NCBI GenBank assembly: GCA_047621325.1
Contig: JBLHLT010000009.1
Coordinates: 105,418-169,417 of the forward strand
DNA length: 64,000 bases
From: Bermanella sp047621325
GTDB taxonomy: Bacteria > Pseudomonadota > Gammaproteobacteria > Pseudomonadales > Oceanobacteraceae
Direction of reading: 5' to 3'
Part shown: positions 1 through 7,265 of the stretch, in pieces
Position numbering within the stretch: the stretch's first letter is position 1
Layout: each line of letters begins with the position of its first letter
Made by a program: the position numbers and the translations under genes
The notes under the pieces: generated by a model
What the model was told of the DNA's origin: nothing
The model's input: the letters and a program-made list of their open reading frames with translations, nothing else
The model's database searches: none

Positions 1-1068
1 ATGATGCATAACCGCCGCGCGGTTGCCATTGTTGCGTTAGTCGGTTGTGCACACTTAGCATTATTGTTATTTGCGGTATTACCTGAACCCCTAAAACCCA
101 TTGCAATATTTTTTAACGGTTTACCTCTTGGCATGATTTGGGGGTTGGTATTTAGCTTTTTAGAAGGGCGTCGCACATCTGAATTATTAGGCGCAGGCTT
201 AAGTGCCACTTTTATTATTGCATCTGGCATGGTGCGCAGTGTGGGTGGTGGTTTGTTAATGTATTGGGATGTGGACCAATTTTGGATGCCATTTTTTACG
301 GGCTTAATTTTTATGCCGCTATTACTCATTGCTGTATATGGCTTATCGCTATTACCTGAACCTACAAAAGACGATATAGCAGCCAGAACCCTACGGGTCC
401 CCATGAATTCAAACGATCGCTGGCAAATGCTAGGGCAATATTGGTTTGGTTTATTATGTTTGGTTTTGGCCTTTTTAATGTTCACGGCGTTAAGAGATTT
501 TCGTGATAATTTTTCCGCTGAAATTTGGTCGTCACTGGGCTATGGTTCAACCCCAGAGATTTTTACGTATGCAGGGGTACGCATTGCCGCCATTGTGTTA
601 GTGGTTCTGGCTTTTTTAATGTTTATTCGCAATAACTTTGTGGCGTTTACTGCTAACCATGTGGTGATTTTTTGTGGCACGTTATTATTAGGATTAAGCA
701 CGTATTGGTTTCAACATGCATTTATCTCAGGTAAAGCGTGGATGATTCTGATGGGGGCGGGCTTATACATGGCGTATATTCCCTTTAACTGCTTTTTATA
801 CGACAGAATGCTCGCCATGACGGGCAAACCGGGTAATGCCGGATTTTTGATTTATATATCAGACAGTGCCGGTTACATTGGCAGTGTGGGTTTGTTGTTA
901 ATAAAGCACTTTCATTCCCCTGAGATATCGTGGTTAAGCTTTTTACAGAGTGCCGTGTATGTATCAGCGTTATTAGGGGGCACCTTAATGATTGTCTCTT
1001 GGGTGTTTTTTAAATTAAAAATGCCAAATACATCACCCGATTTAACCGCCGTGCCCAGTGCATCCTAA
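1..1068 (+). CDS. DUF5690-family multi-pass membrane protein, possibly 5'-truncated
   Basis: A highly hydrophobic protein with about ten predicted membrane segments and an MFS-like alternation of hydrophobic stretches and short charged loops. I recognise it as DUF5690-like; the family has no established function that I know of. The readable frame begins at the first base of the window with two ATG codons. At 355 residues it is shorter than the roughly 430 I expect for the family, so the true start probably lies upstream. It precedes a GntR/UTRA regulator on the same strand and faces the phnW-phnX operon. From that context I infer a possible 2-AEP or organophosphonate transporter. This is inference only; no substrate-specific residues are recognised. 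Confidence 0.7.
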   Translation: MMHNRRAVAIVALVGCAHLALLLFAVLPEPLKPIAIFFNGLPLGMIWGLVFSFLEGRRTSELLGAGLSATFIIASGMVRSVGGGLLMYWDVDQFWMPFFTGLIFMPLLLIAVYGLSLLPEPTKDDIAARTLRVPMNSNDRWQMLGQYWFGLLCLVLAFLMFTALRDFRDNFSAEIWSSLGYGSTPEIFTYAGVRIAAIVLVVLAFLMFIRNNFVAFTANHVVIFCGTLLLGLSTYWFQHAFISGKAWMILMGAGLYMAYIPFNCFLYDRMLAMTGKPGNAGFLIYISDSAGYIGSVGLLLIKHFHSPEISWLSFLQSAVYVSALLGGTLMIVSWVFFKLKMPNTSPDLTAVPSAS

Positions 1069-1090
1069 ATAGCTGAATTCTTTTCTTATG

Positions 1091-1119
1091 AATTAAGGTC
1101 AAGTAAACTGGCCTTAATT
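1091..1119. other. Inverted repeat between the DUF5690 gene and the GntR regulator
   Basis: AATTAAGG at 1091-1098 is repeated inverted as CCTTAATT at 1112-1119 around a 13-base centre. No T-run follows on either strand, so it is a poor intrinsic terminator. It lies 18 bp before the regulator start and could be an operator or mRNA leader hairpin. It does not match the phnW operator motif. Confidence 0.35.
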
Positions 1120-1137
1120 GATTCTATTGAGTGCAAT

Positions 1138-1839
1138 ATGATTCCTGCTTACATCAAAATTCGTGACTATTTGAGTCAACAAATAGCGAAAGGTGTTATT
1201 CCAATTCACAGTAAGCTGCCATCAGAGCGTGAACTTGTTGAACAATTCTCGACGACCCGCATTACTGCCCGTGAAGCGCTGAGTAAATTAGAAGCAGCAG
1301 GCGTGATTTATCGCTCTAACAGGCGAGGCTGGTTTGTTTGTCCTGCACGGCTAAATTATGATCCGTCTTCACGGGTGAATTTTTATCAATTAGCACAAGA
1401 ACAAGGGCGACAAGCAGGCACACATGTATTAAAGATTAAAAAAGTAAAAGGCCCTGCGGATATACGTCAGCAATTTAATTTAAAACCCACAGAGAAATTA
1501 GTAGAGCTAAGCCGTGTGCGGTTTTTAGAAGTGCGTCCGGTTTTATTTGAGAAAATCTATTTACCTGAACGCTTAGTACCTGATTTATCACAGCGTAATT
1601 TAAATGGCTCGCTCACTCAAATTTTAAAACAAGACTATGGTCATGTGATCACTCAAGAAGACAATCAAATAAGAGTCGAAGCCATTTATGATGATCAAGC
1701 ACACGAATTACAATTAAACGATGGCTCCCCTTGTTTGAATATTCATCGTAAACGGTATGCCAAAAATGGCACGTTAATCGAATACGATATCGAATACTGG
1801 GTACACAGCGCCATTGAGTTGGTGATCAGTAGCCGCTAG
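1138..1839 (+). CDS. GntR-family regulator with UTRA ligand-binding domain (HutC/PhnF-type)
   Basis: A 233-residue transcription factor. Residues 1-70 form a GntR winged helix (SKLPSERELVEQFSTTRITAREAL is the recognition-helix region, given here only as landmarks SERELVEQF and TTRITAREAL). Residues 85-230 form a UTRA effector domain, with the typical pattern of LSRVRFLE and a closing IEYDIEYWVHSAIEL. Length and layout match HutC/PhnF-type regulators. Its position opposite phnW-phnX suggests it senses a phosphonate-related metabolite. Two palindromes before phnW and the divergent phosphodiesterase (5233-5246, 5421-5438) resemble the TGGTATAGACCA operator reported for mycobacterial PhnF and are its likely targets. 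No such palindrome is visible just upstream of its own start. Confidence 0.9.
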   Translation: MIPAYIKIRDYLSQQIAKGVIPIHSKLPSERELVEQFSTTRITAREALSKLEAAGVIYRSNRRGWFVCPARLNYDPSSRVNFYQLAQEQGRQAGTHVLKIKKVKGPADIRQQFNLKPTEKLVELSRVRFLEVRPVLFEKIYLPERLVPDLSQRNLNGSLTQILKQDYGHVITQEDNQIRVEAIYDDQAHELQLNDGSPCLNIHRKRYAKNGTLIEYDIEYWVHSAIELVISSR

Positions 1840-1841
1840 CT

Positions 1842-2741
1842 TTATAAGCTGATCATCAGCAGCCCCGCACAAATTAATGCAATGCTGATGATCTTTTGAG
1901 TGTTAACCTTCTCGCGCATCACAAACACACCAAAGGCAAACCCAACCGGAATACTGATTTGCCGAAACGCGACAATATCCCCAGCACTGGCCACAAATGA
2001 CATGGCACACAACACCAAAAAGTAACTTAAGCTAATGACCAGTCCTGTTTGAATCGCAGATAAATCAAACTGAATATTAACGGCTTGTTTACGAATGATA
2101 CGCAGGTAAATCCAGCCTATTAATACCGTGGCCCAACCTTGTAATACGATATATAAGCTGCCCAATATAAATGGTGATGCGCTGGATTGTGTCGACCAGT
2201 TACGTTGAATAAAGTGATCGGTAATTGAATACCCTGTCGTACCAAGTGCGCTTAGCAATAAAAATTGTATTTGATTGGCGCGAATGTTTTCACGCTTAGG
2301 CAATAAAAATAATGTGCCCAGAACGATCAACCCGTAAGCGGCCCATTGAGTTGTTTGATACTCAGTTTGATAGTGAGGCTCGTTGTGTGTCGATGAACCG
2401 AATAAAAGCCCGATCAATAAACTAGCAATCGGTACCCATAAAACAGGCAGTGCACGAATAATCGGGTAAGCCACGGATAAGTCTAACGTTTGATAGCTTT
2501 TTGCTAAACCCGCTAAATATAAAACCTGAAAAACACCGCTAATCAGTATTAAAGGTAAAAATGAAAGTTGTATCAGTGTTTGCCAAAAGATAAATAAAAT
2601 AGGGCTTAAAATAACCGACGAAAAAAAAGTGGCCACAATAAAAAAATGCAGGCTAGGTGTTGCCTGCATTTTTCCCAATAGATTCCAAGCGGCATGCAAT
2701 ACCGCTGACAGTACCACAAGACCGATGGCGATGGTTGCCAT
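1842..2741 (-). CDS. EamA/DMT-superfamily transporter in the 2-AEP operon
   Basis: About ten membrane segments in two EamA-like halves; the N-terminus reads VVLSAVLHAAWNLLGK, typical of the family. The start at 2741 is chosen because its ATG overlaps the phnX stop as TAATG, suggesting translational coupling. A nine-codon extension upstream (to 2768) would run inside phnX. It is the last gene of the phnW-HD-phnX operon. By context it may import 2-AEP or another organophosphonate, or export an amine product; the family covers many small solutes, so the substrate is not shown by sequence. The predicted protein is 299 residues. Confidence 0.85.
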   Translation of the reverse strand: MATIAIGLVVLSAVLHAAWNLLGKMQATPSLHFFIVATFFSSVILSPILFIFWQTLIQLSFLPLILISGVFQVLYLAGLAKSYQTLDLSVAYPIIRALPVLWVPIASLLIGLLFGSSTHNEPHYQTEYQTTQWAAYGLIVLGTLFLLPKRENIRANQIQFLLLSALGTTGYSITDHFIQRNWSTQSSASPFILGSLYIVLQGWATVLIGWIYLRIIRKQAVNIQFDLSAIQTGLVISLSYFLVLCAMSFVASAGDIVAFRQISIPVGFAFGVFVMREKVNTQKIISIALICAGLLMISL

Positions 2742-3568
2742 TAAGGGGCAATGCCCTGTGCAATCCATGATTCGATTGTTGCAATGGCTTGGGGCAATTG
2801 ACTGACCGAATCAATCACAATATGCGCACCTTGTGCATTAAAGCGCGCATAACTTTTTTCTTTTAACGGTTGCTGCGCTTCATCACTTAGTGCGTGCCAT
2901 TCGTGTTCGTCTAAGCCGACTTCGTTACCAGACACGGCTACGCCGACTGTCCACATGCCTGCGCGAATGCCTTCTTCAATACCGGGTAGCGTGTCATCGA
3001 CTTTGACACAGGCTCGAACGTGATCTGCACCCAGTGCTAACATGGTCATTAATGCCATATCCGGCATTGGGCGGCCTCGTTTTACTTCGGTTGCGCAGAT
3101 AGTCGTCAGCGGTGTGTAACCTTGTTCTTTTGCAAATGCTAAAGCAGGTTCGACCATTTCTCGTGCGTAACCGGTGTTGCCGCCAATTTTGTAGCCCTTG
3201 TTTACCAGTTCATCAAATGCGTTTTTCCAGCCAGGGATTAATTGGCTACGCTGTTTGATGATGTTGGTTTGTATCGGTAAAAAATCATCATACAAACGAT
3301 CGATATCCGCTTGAGTATGGGCGCTGCCTTTTATGGCTTGCCACTGTTGTTGAATGTTTGCATTACTTAACATGCGGGTAATGTGCACTCGTTTTTCGGT
3401 GCCCATTGGTTCGCGTGCTTGTGCTTGAGTAACGTGCACACCTTCACGCTCAAACAATTCTATAAAAGCACGTACCGGTGCCAGTGAGCCAAAATCAATG
3501 GTGGTGCCAGCCCAATCTAGAATAATGGCTTGCACTGGGCCTTGGTAATGCAGGGTTGCTTTAAGCAT
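2741..3568 (-). CDS. phnX: Phosphonoacetaldehyde hydrolase (phosphonatase)
   Basis: HAD-superfamily enzyme that cleaves the C-P bond of phosphonoacetaldehyde to acetaldehyde and phosphate in the cytoplasm. The nucleophile motif LDWAGT puts Asp at residue 18. The cap region EPMGTEKRVHI holds the expected Schiff-base lysine, GNTGY is the second HAD motif, and KRGRPMPDM and VKVDDT are the later motifs. I start at 3568 (MLKATLHYQ), giving 275 residues, the usual family length. The longer frame to 3631 would overlap the upstream gene by 71 bp. This start still overlaps the HD-domain gene by 8 bp, as expected for an operon. Its substrate is the product of the upstream transaminase PhnW. Confidence 0.96.
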   Translation of the reverse strand: MLKATLHYQGPVQAIILDWAGTTIDFGSLAPVRAFIELFEREGVHVTQAQAREPMGTEKRVHITRMLSNANIQQQWQAIKGSAHTQADIDRLYDDFLPIQTNIIKQRSQLIPGWKNAFDELVNKGYKIGGNTGYAREMVEPALAFAKEQGYTPLTTICATEVKRGRPMPDMALMTMLALGADHVRACVKVDDTLPGIEEGIRAGMWTVGVAVSGNEVGLDEHEWHALSDEAQQPLKEKSYARFNAQGAHIVIDSVSQLPQAIATIESWIAQGIAP

Positions 3569-4100
3569 GTTGTTTCTCTTTTCTCGATAATATAAGGGTT
3601 TGTGACAGTAATAATTCTTCGTAGCTGGCAATGTCGCTCACGTTGTGACTATGAGTGGATGCCTGACTTAATAATTTCTTTTCAATTTGAAAAAGACTCA
3701 TGCACGCAAAAAACCAAGGGGACTCTTCAAATAGCTTGGCGGTTCCGCTTTCAAGTGTGCAGGGCTGCGATGCGTATTGCTTGGTAATGGCTTTAAGCCG
3801 TATGGGCTTGGTAATGTGATCAGGAAACGTCAGCTTTAAGCATTCAGCTGCGTGTTTGTCTTTATTTAATGGGGTGCGGGATGCCGTTTGGTTGAGCGAC
3901 TTAATGACTAATTCGTCTAAGTCATACAGTAATGCACAGACGGTTAGTGTGTCTTCGAGGTTTCGATCAAGGGCATATTGCGCCCTAGCAATGGCTTTTT
4001 GTTGATAGCTTAGCCCGCAAGGGGCCATGCAATCACCAAAGCGTTCAAAAAAATCTAAGATCGGTTTTAATTTTTTTCGTGCTAGGGTTCTTGGCCTCAT
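3561..4100 (-). CDS. Degenerate HD-domain protein of phosphonate operons
   Basis: A 179-residue protein between phnW and phnX. Spacing, length and pattern recall the HD-domain protein typical of phosphonate degradation operons (PhnZ/TmpB-related). Most expected metal ligands are replaced. The HD motif of the family (ALLHDIGHLL) reads ALLYDLDELV here, and the upstream helix His is Lys (YQQKAIARA). A later His in the VRLHVDAK-like segment is Lys (IRLKAITK). One His remains in KDKHAAECL. I therefore see a probable pseudoenzyme that cannot bind the diiron centre, though the reading frame is intact. A good ribosome site (GAGG) precedes the start, 9 bp after the phnW stop. The alignment to the family is from memory. 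Confidence 0.75.
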   Translation of the reverse strand: MRPRTLARKKLKPILDFFERFGDCMAPCGLSYQQKAIARAQYALDRNLEDTLTVCALLYDLDELVIKSLNQTASRTPLNKDKHAAECLKLTFPDHITKPIRLKAITKQYASQPCTLESGTAKLFEESPWFFACMSLFQIEKKLLSQASTHSHNVSDIASYEELLLSQTLILSRKEKQHA

Positions 4101-4109
4101 GAGTGACCT

Positions 4110-5213
4110 CTATATCCAATATCTATTTTTAGAAATGGCATTAAGCAGTACTTCAATGTCCGCAGGTTGCACATCACCAATATGGCCAATGCGAAAACAA
4201 GGGGTTTGTGCCACCTTGCCCGGGTAAATAACAAACCCGTATTCTTTTAAGCGGGTATAAAATGTTTTGAAATCAAATTTTTCACTCTCCGGTGTATGAA
4301 ACGTAGTAATGAAGGGCGACTGTTTGTCTTGCTCAATAACACAACGAAAACCTAATTCGGTCATGCCATTAACCAGCACGTCATGATTTTTTTGATATCG
4401 GGCATGGCGTGCGCTAATGCCACCTTCTTGTGCTAATTCTTCAAGTGCTTTTTGAAATGCACGCACCACATGAGTAGGCGATGTGAAGCGCCACTTGCCT
4501 TGGCCTTGCTCCATGGTGTGCCATTGATCATACAAATCCAGTGAGTGAGATCGGGCTAAGCCTTTGCAATTTTCAAGCTCACTTTCTTTAGCGATAATAA
4601 AACCGAATCCCGGCACCCCTTGAATACACTTGTTTGCGCTACTGATTAAAAAGTGAATGCCCAGAGCATCTATATCAATAGGAATACCGCCAAAGCTGCT
4701 CATGGCATCGACGATCCATACTTTTTGGTGTTGTTTGATAATGGGGGCGTATTGTTCAATGGGGTTTAAAATTCCCGTGGTCGTTTCACAATGAACCGTG
4801 GCCACATGAGTAATGTTTTGATTGAGCGTTAAAAATTCATCAAGTTCGTGGGTGCTCACCGACTGAGTTTCACTGGCGACCAAACAGAGTGTGTTGATAT
4901 CAAGTTGTCTCGCCATGGTTGCTATGCGTTCACCATAGGCACCGTTGACTAACACTAATAACTGTCCTTGCTTAGGTACGCAGCTACCAATGACACTTTC
5001 AACACTGAAGCTGCCACTGCCTTGCATGAGTACGGTACTGTAACCCGTGGCGGCTGTTGCCAGTTTGGTTAAGGTGTTGCGAATGGGTTGCACTACACCA
5101 AGATTATAATCTTCATCCCATGTGCACCAATCTCTAAGCATGGTTTGCTTCACACTGGCAGTGGTGCTCAATGGGCCGGGGGTGAGTAATAAGTAGGGGT
5201 TGTTGGAATCCAT
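4110..5213 (-). CDS. phnW: 2-aminoethylphosphonate:pyruvate aminotransferase
   Basis: Class V PLP aminotransferase of 367 residues that converts 2-AEP plus pyruvate to phosphonoacetaldehyde plus alanine. The N-terminus LLTPGPLSTT and the segment TWDEDY are characteristic, GSGSFSVESVIG is the cofactor phosphate loop, and VDAMSSFGG holds the PLP-ring Asp. The Schiff-base lysine lies in SSANKCIQGVPG near residue 194. It heads the phnW-HD-phnX-EamA operon. The upstream region holds a perfect CTGGTCTAGACCAG palindrome 20 bp before the start, so repression by the GntR/UTRA regulator is likely, and the divergent region also holds a PhoB-like box. Confidence 0.96.
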   Translation of the reverse strand: MDSNNPYLLLTPGPLSTTASVKQTMLRDWCTWDEDYNLGVVQPIRNTLTKLATAATGYSTVLMQGSGSFSVESVIGSCVPKQGQLLVLVNGAYGERIATMARQLDINTLCLVASETQSVSTHELDEFLTLNQNITHVATVHCETTTGILNPIEQYAPIIKQHQKVWIVDAMSSFGGIPIDIDALGIHFLISSANKCIQGVPGFGFIIAKESELENCKGLARSHSLDLYDQWHTMEQGQGKWRFTSPTHVVRAFQKALEELAQEGGISARHARYQKNHDVLVNGMTELGFRCVIEQDKQSPFITTFHTPESEKFDFKTFYTRLKEYGFVIYPGKVAQTPCFRIGHIGDVQPADIEVLLNAISKNRYWI

Positions 5214-5232
5214 TTTTCTCTCGTTTTGTTTG

Positions 5233-5246
5233 CTGGTCTAGACCAG
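5233..5246. promoter_or_regulatory. Operator palindrome before phnW (GntR/UTRA site)
   Basis: CTGGTCTAGACCAG is a perfect 14-bp palindrome 20 bp before the phnW start. It differs by one base from the TGGTATAGACCA operator known for PhnF, a HutC-type regulator. It is probably bound by the regulator at 1138-1839. Confidence 0.8.
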
Positions 5247-5337
5247 AATAAGCAGAAGGTTAATGGCCAAAGATGGGATTTACAATCAATTAAATTTGAA
5301 GTTTTTATGACAGTTGGGCTCAACCTGTATTTGTTGT

Positions 5338-5355
5338 ATGTCATTAAGCTGTCAC
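5338..5355 (+). promoter_or_regulatory. PhoB-like (Pho) box in the phnW/phosphodiesterase divergent region
   Basis: ATGTCAT-TAAG-CTGTCAC forms two 7-bp direct repeats with an 11-bp period, very close to the Pho box consensus CTGTCAT-N4-CTGTCAC. A single further perfect half-site on the minus strand (CTGTCAT, 5307-5313) has only a weak partner. It reads toward the phosphodiesterase gene and suggests control by phosphate starvation. Confidence 0.7.
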
Positions 5356-5420
5356 AGTGTGTACTGCGGGGCCATAGAAGTTTCATGGATGGTTCACCCA
5401 TTAGAAATATACATTCTTGA

Positions 5421-5438
5421 TATTGGACTAGACCAATA
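5421..5438. promoter_or_regulatory. Second GntR/UTRA operator palindrome, before the phosphodiesterase gene
   Basis: TATTGGACTAGACCAATA is an 18-bp palindrome with one mismatched pair. Its core TGGACTAGACCA differs by one base from the phnW operator. It lies just before the ribosome site AAAGGAGG of the gene starting at 5454, a position suited to repression. Confidence 0.75.
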
Positions 5439-5453
5439 CAAAAGGAGGTCACA

Positions 5454-7208
5454 ATGAAACTCATTAAACGAATAGCAGTAGGCTGTGTGATGGTATTTTC
5501 ATCACTGGTGGCGGCAGAAAGTAAAGTATTACTGATAGGCATTGATGGCGTGCAGTTCGAGAAGTTGCAAGCGGCCCACACGCCTAATATCGATAAACTG
5601 AATATTAGTAAGGCATTTACAGGGGGCATAGCGAGCACGGGGACTGAACAACAAACCTCAAGTGGCCCAGGGTGGTCTACGATTTTAACCGGTGTATGGG
5701 CAAACAAACACCGCATTACGGCTAACGATGATGATTTAGCCAACCCAGATTTTCCGAGTGTATTTAAACGCATTCGCGATGCAAAACCCAATGCTTACAT
5801 CGCCAGTATTGCTCATTGGGGAACACCTAATACTCATTATTTTAGAAATGACGTAGTAGGCAATAACCTGACACTTAATGGGATTTCTGACCAAGCCGTA
5901 ACCGATAAAGTCATTGATGTCATTAATACCACCAGTGCCGATTTTATATTTGCTCATCTAGATGACCCAGACCATTATGGCCATTCTCAATGCTTTGGTT
6001 CGGCTTATCAAAATTCAATCGAAGTGGCTGACGCGCAAGTGGGCCAAATGATGGCAACGGTGAATGCCAAAATGGCGCAAGGAGAAGACTGGTTAGTGTT
6101 AATTACCACGGATCATGGTCGCACACCCATAGTGGGTTGTGGTCATGGCAATCAAAGCGTACAAGAAAAAACCATTTTTATTGCCAGCAATCAATCTCTT
6201 AATCATGAATTTAATCAACCAGCGAACAATCTTGAAAACCAAGATTTTAACGGATTATACGCTTACCCATCACAAGCGAGTATTACGCCAACCGTGTTAC
6301 GCCATTTAGGCATTGAGCCACTTGTTGATTGGGCACTTGATGGTATTCCATTAAATGGTGATTTGGCTGTGCGTAAATTAATGGCATCCAATACCAATGC
6401 GGATTTAACGTGGGTTCCTGAAAGTGATGCGAATGTAGACGTGTTTCGAAACGGCCAACTTGTGGATAACGTCAACGACCTTGAAGGACAGTGGAGTGAT
6501 CTGCAAACCGTCAATGGTGTATTAGATTACACCTTGGTGAAAAACGGCACACCGGCTACTTGGCGTTTGAATCGTTTAGACATTACCGCCGCGTTAGATT
6601 GGAATGCGACCCGTGCGTATTTTTTCCGCTCGGATAATCAATATGTACGTTACAGTAAAATTTTAGATAAAGCGGATGCGGGATACCCTAGTGCAACCAA
6701 CGAAGCCACTTGGCCGGGTTTAGGCGCATCTGCGGATAAAATTGTCGCAGCCTTTAGAAAAAATACCGACAAAGCGTATTTCTTTTTAAACGATGGTAAT
6801 TACATTCGTTATGACATTAGTGCTGACGAAGCCGATGCTGGTTACCCTAAACCGATTAATAACGACACTTGGCCGGGTATGGAAAATTACGCAACGAGTA
6901 TTGTGGCGGCGTTGCGCTGGAGTGGTAATCGGGTGTACTTCTTTTTAGATAATGGCCAATACATTCGCTATAACCTTGATAACGATCGTGTTGATTCAGG
7001 TTATCCAAAAGTTATTAATAACAACACTTGGCCTGGTCTGGGTGATTATGCCAATGAGATTCAGTCGGCGGTTAAGTGGAATGATGGTCGCGGTTATATC
7101 TTTTTGAAAAACCAAAAATATGTACGTTACAACATTGCGCTTGATCGTGTTGATGCCGGATATCCAAGTGGCGTCAATAATGATACTTGGCCTGGATTAA
7201 TGAATTAA
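5454..7208 (+). CDS. Secreted phosphodiesterase/alkaline-phosphatase-superfamily enzyme with hemopexin-like repeats
   Basis: 584 residues. A signal peptide (about residues 1-21, ending LVAAES) is followed by a type I phosphodiesterase/nucleotide pyrophosphatase-like domain. Metal-ligand landmarks are LIGIDGV, DDPDHYGH and TTDHGR, and the nucleophile lies in the TSSGPGW segment near residues 68-75. From about residue 375 four repeats of about 53 residues follow, each with a YFF/YIF...YVRY or YIRY core, a D(A/S)GYP turn and a final TWPGL/M, as in a four-bladed hemopexin propeller. An excellent ribosome site (AAGGAGG) precedes the start. Operator and Pho box sites upstream tie it to phosphonate and phosphate control. 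I infer that it releases 2-AEP or other phosphorus compounds from extracellular esters such as phosphonolipids; the substrate is not proven. Confidence 0.85.
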   Translation: MKLIKRIAVGCVMVFSSLVAAESKVLLIGIDGVQFEKLQAAHTPNIDKLNISKAFTGGIASTGTEQQTSSGPGWSTILTGVWANKHRITANDDDLANPDFPSVFKRIRDAKPNAYIASIAHWGTPNTHYFRNDVVGNNLTLNGISDQAVTDKVIDVINTTSADFIFAHLDDPDHYGHSQCFGSAYQNSIEVADAQVGQMMATVNAKMAQGEDWLVLITTDHGRTPIVGCGHGNQSVQEKTIFIASNQSLNHEFNQPANNLENQDFNGLYAYPSQASITPTVLRHLGIEPLVDWALDGIPLNGDLAVRKLMASNTNADLTWVPESDANVDVFRNGQLVDNVNDLEGQWSDLQTVNGVLDYTLVKNGTPATWRLNRLDITAALDWNATRAYFFRSDNQYVRYSKILDKADAGYPSATNEATWPGLGASADKIVAAFRKNTDKAYFFLNDGNYIRYDISADEADAGYPKPINNDTWPGMENYATSIVAALRWSGNRVYFFLDNGQYIRYNLDNDRVDSGYPKVINNNTWPGLGDYANEIQSAVKWNDGRGYIFLKNQKYVRYNIALDRVDAGYPSGVNNDTWPGLMN

Positions 7209-7226
7209 ATCCGAGGGTTTCTAAGC

Positions 7227-7258
7227 ATAAAAAGAAGGCAATAATGCCTTCTTTTTAT
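7227..7258. terminator. Bidirectional intrinsic terminator
   Basis: ATAAAAAGAAGGCA and TGCCTTCTTTTTAT form a 14-bp stem with an AATA-like loop, with A and T runs on both sides. It serves the phosphodiesterase gene on the plus strand and the alkaline phosphatase gene on the minus strand. Confidence 0.9.
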
Positions 7259-7265
7259 GTCACGG

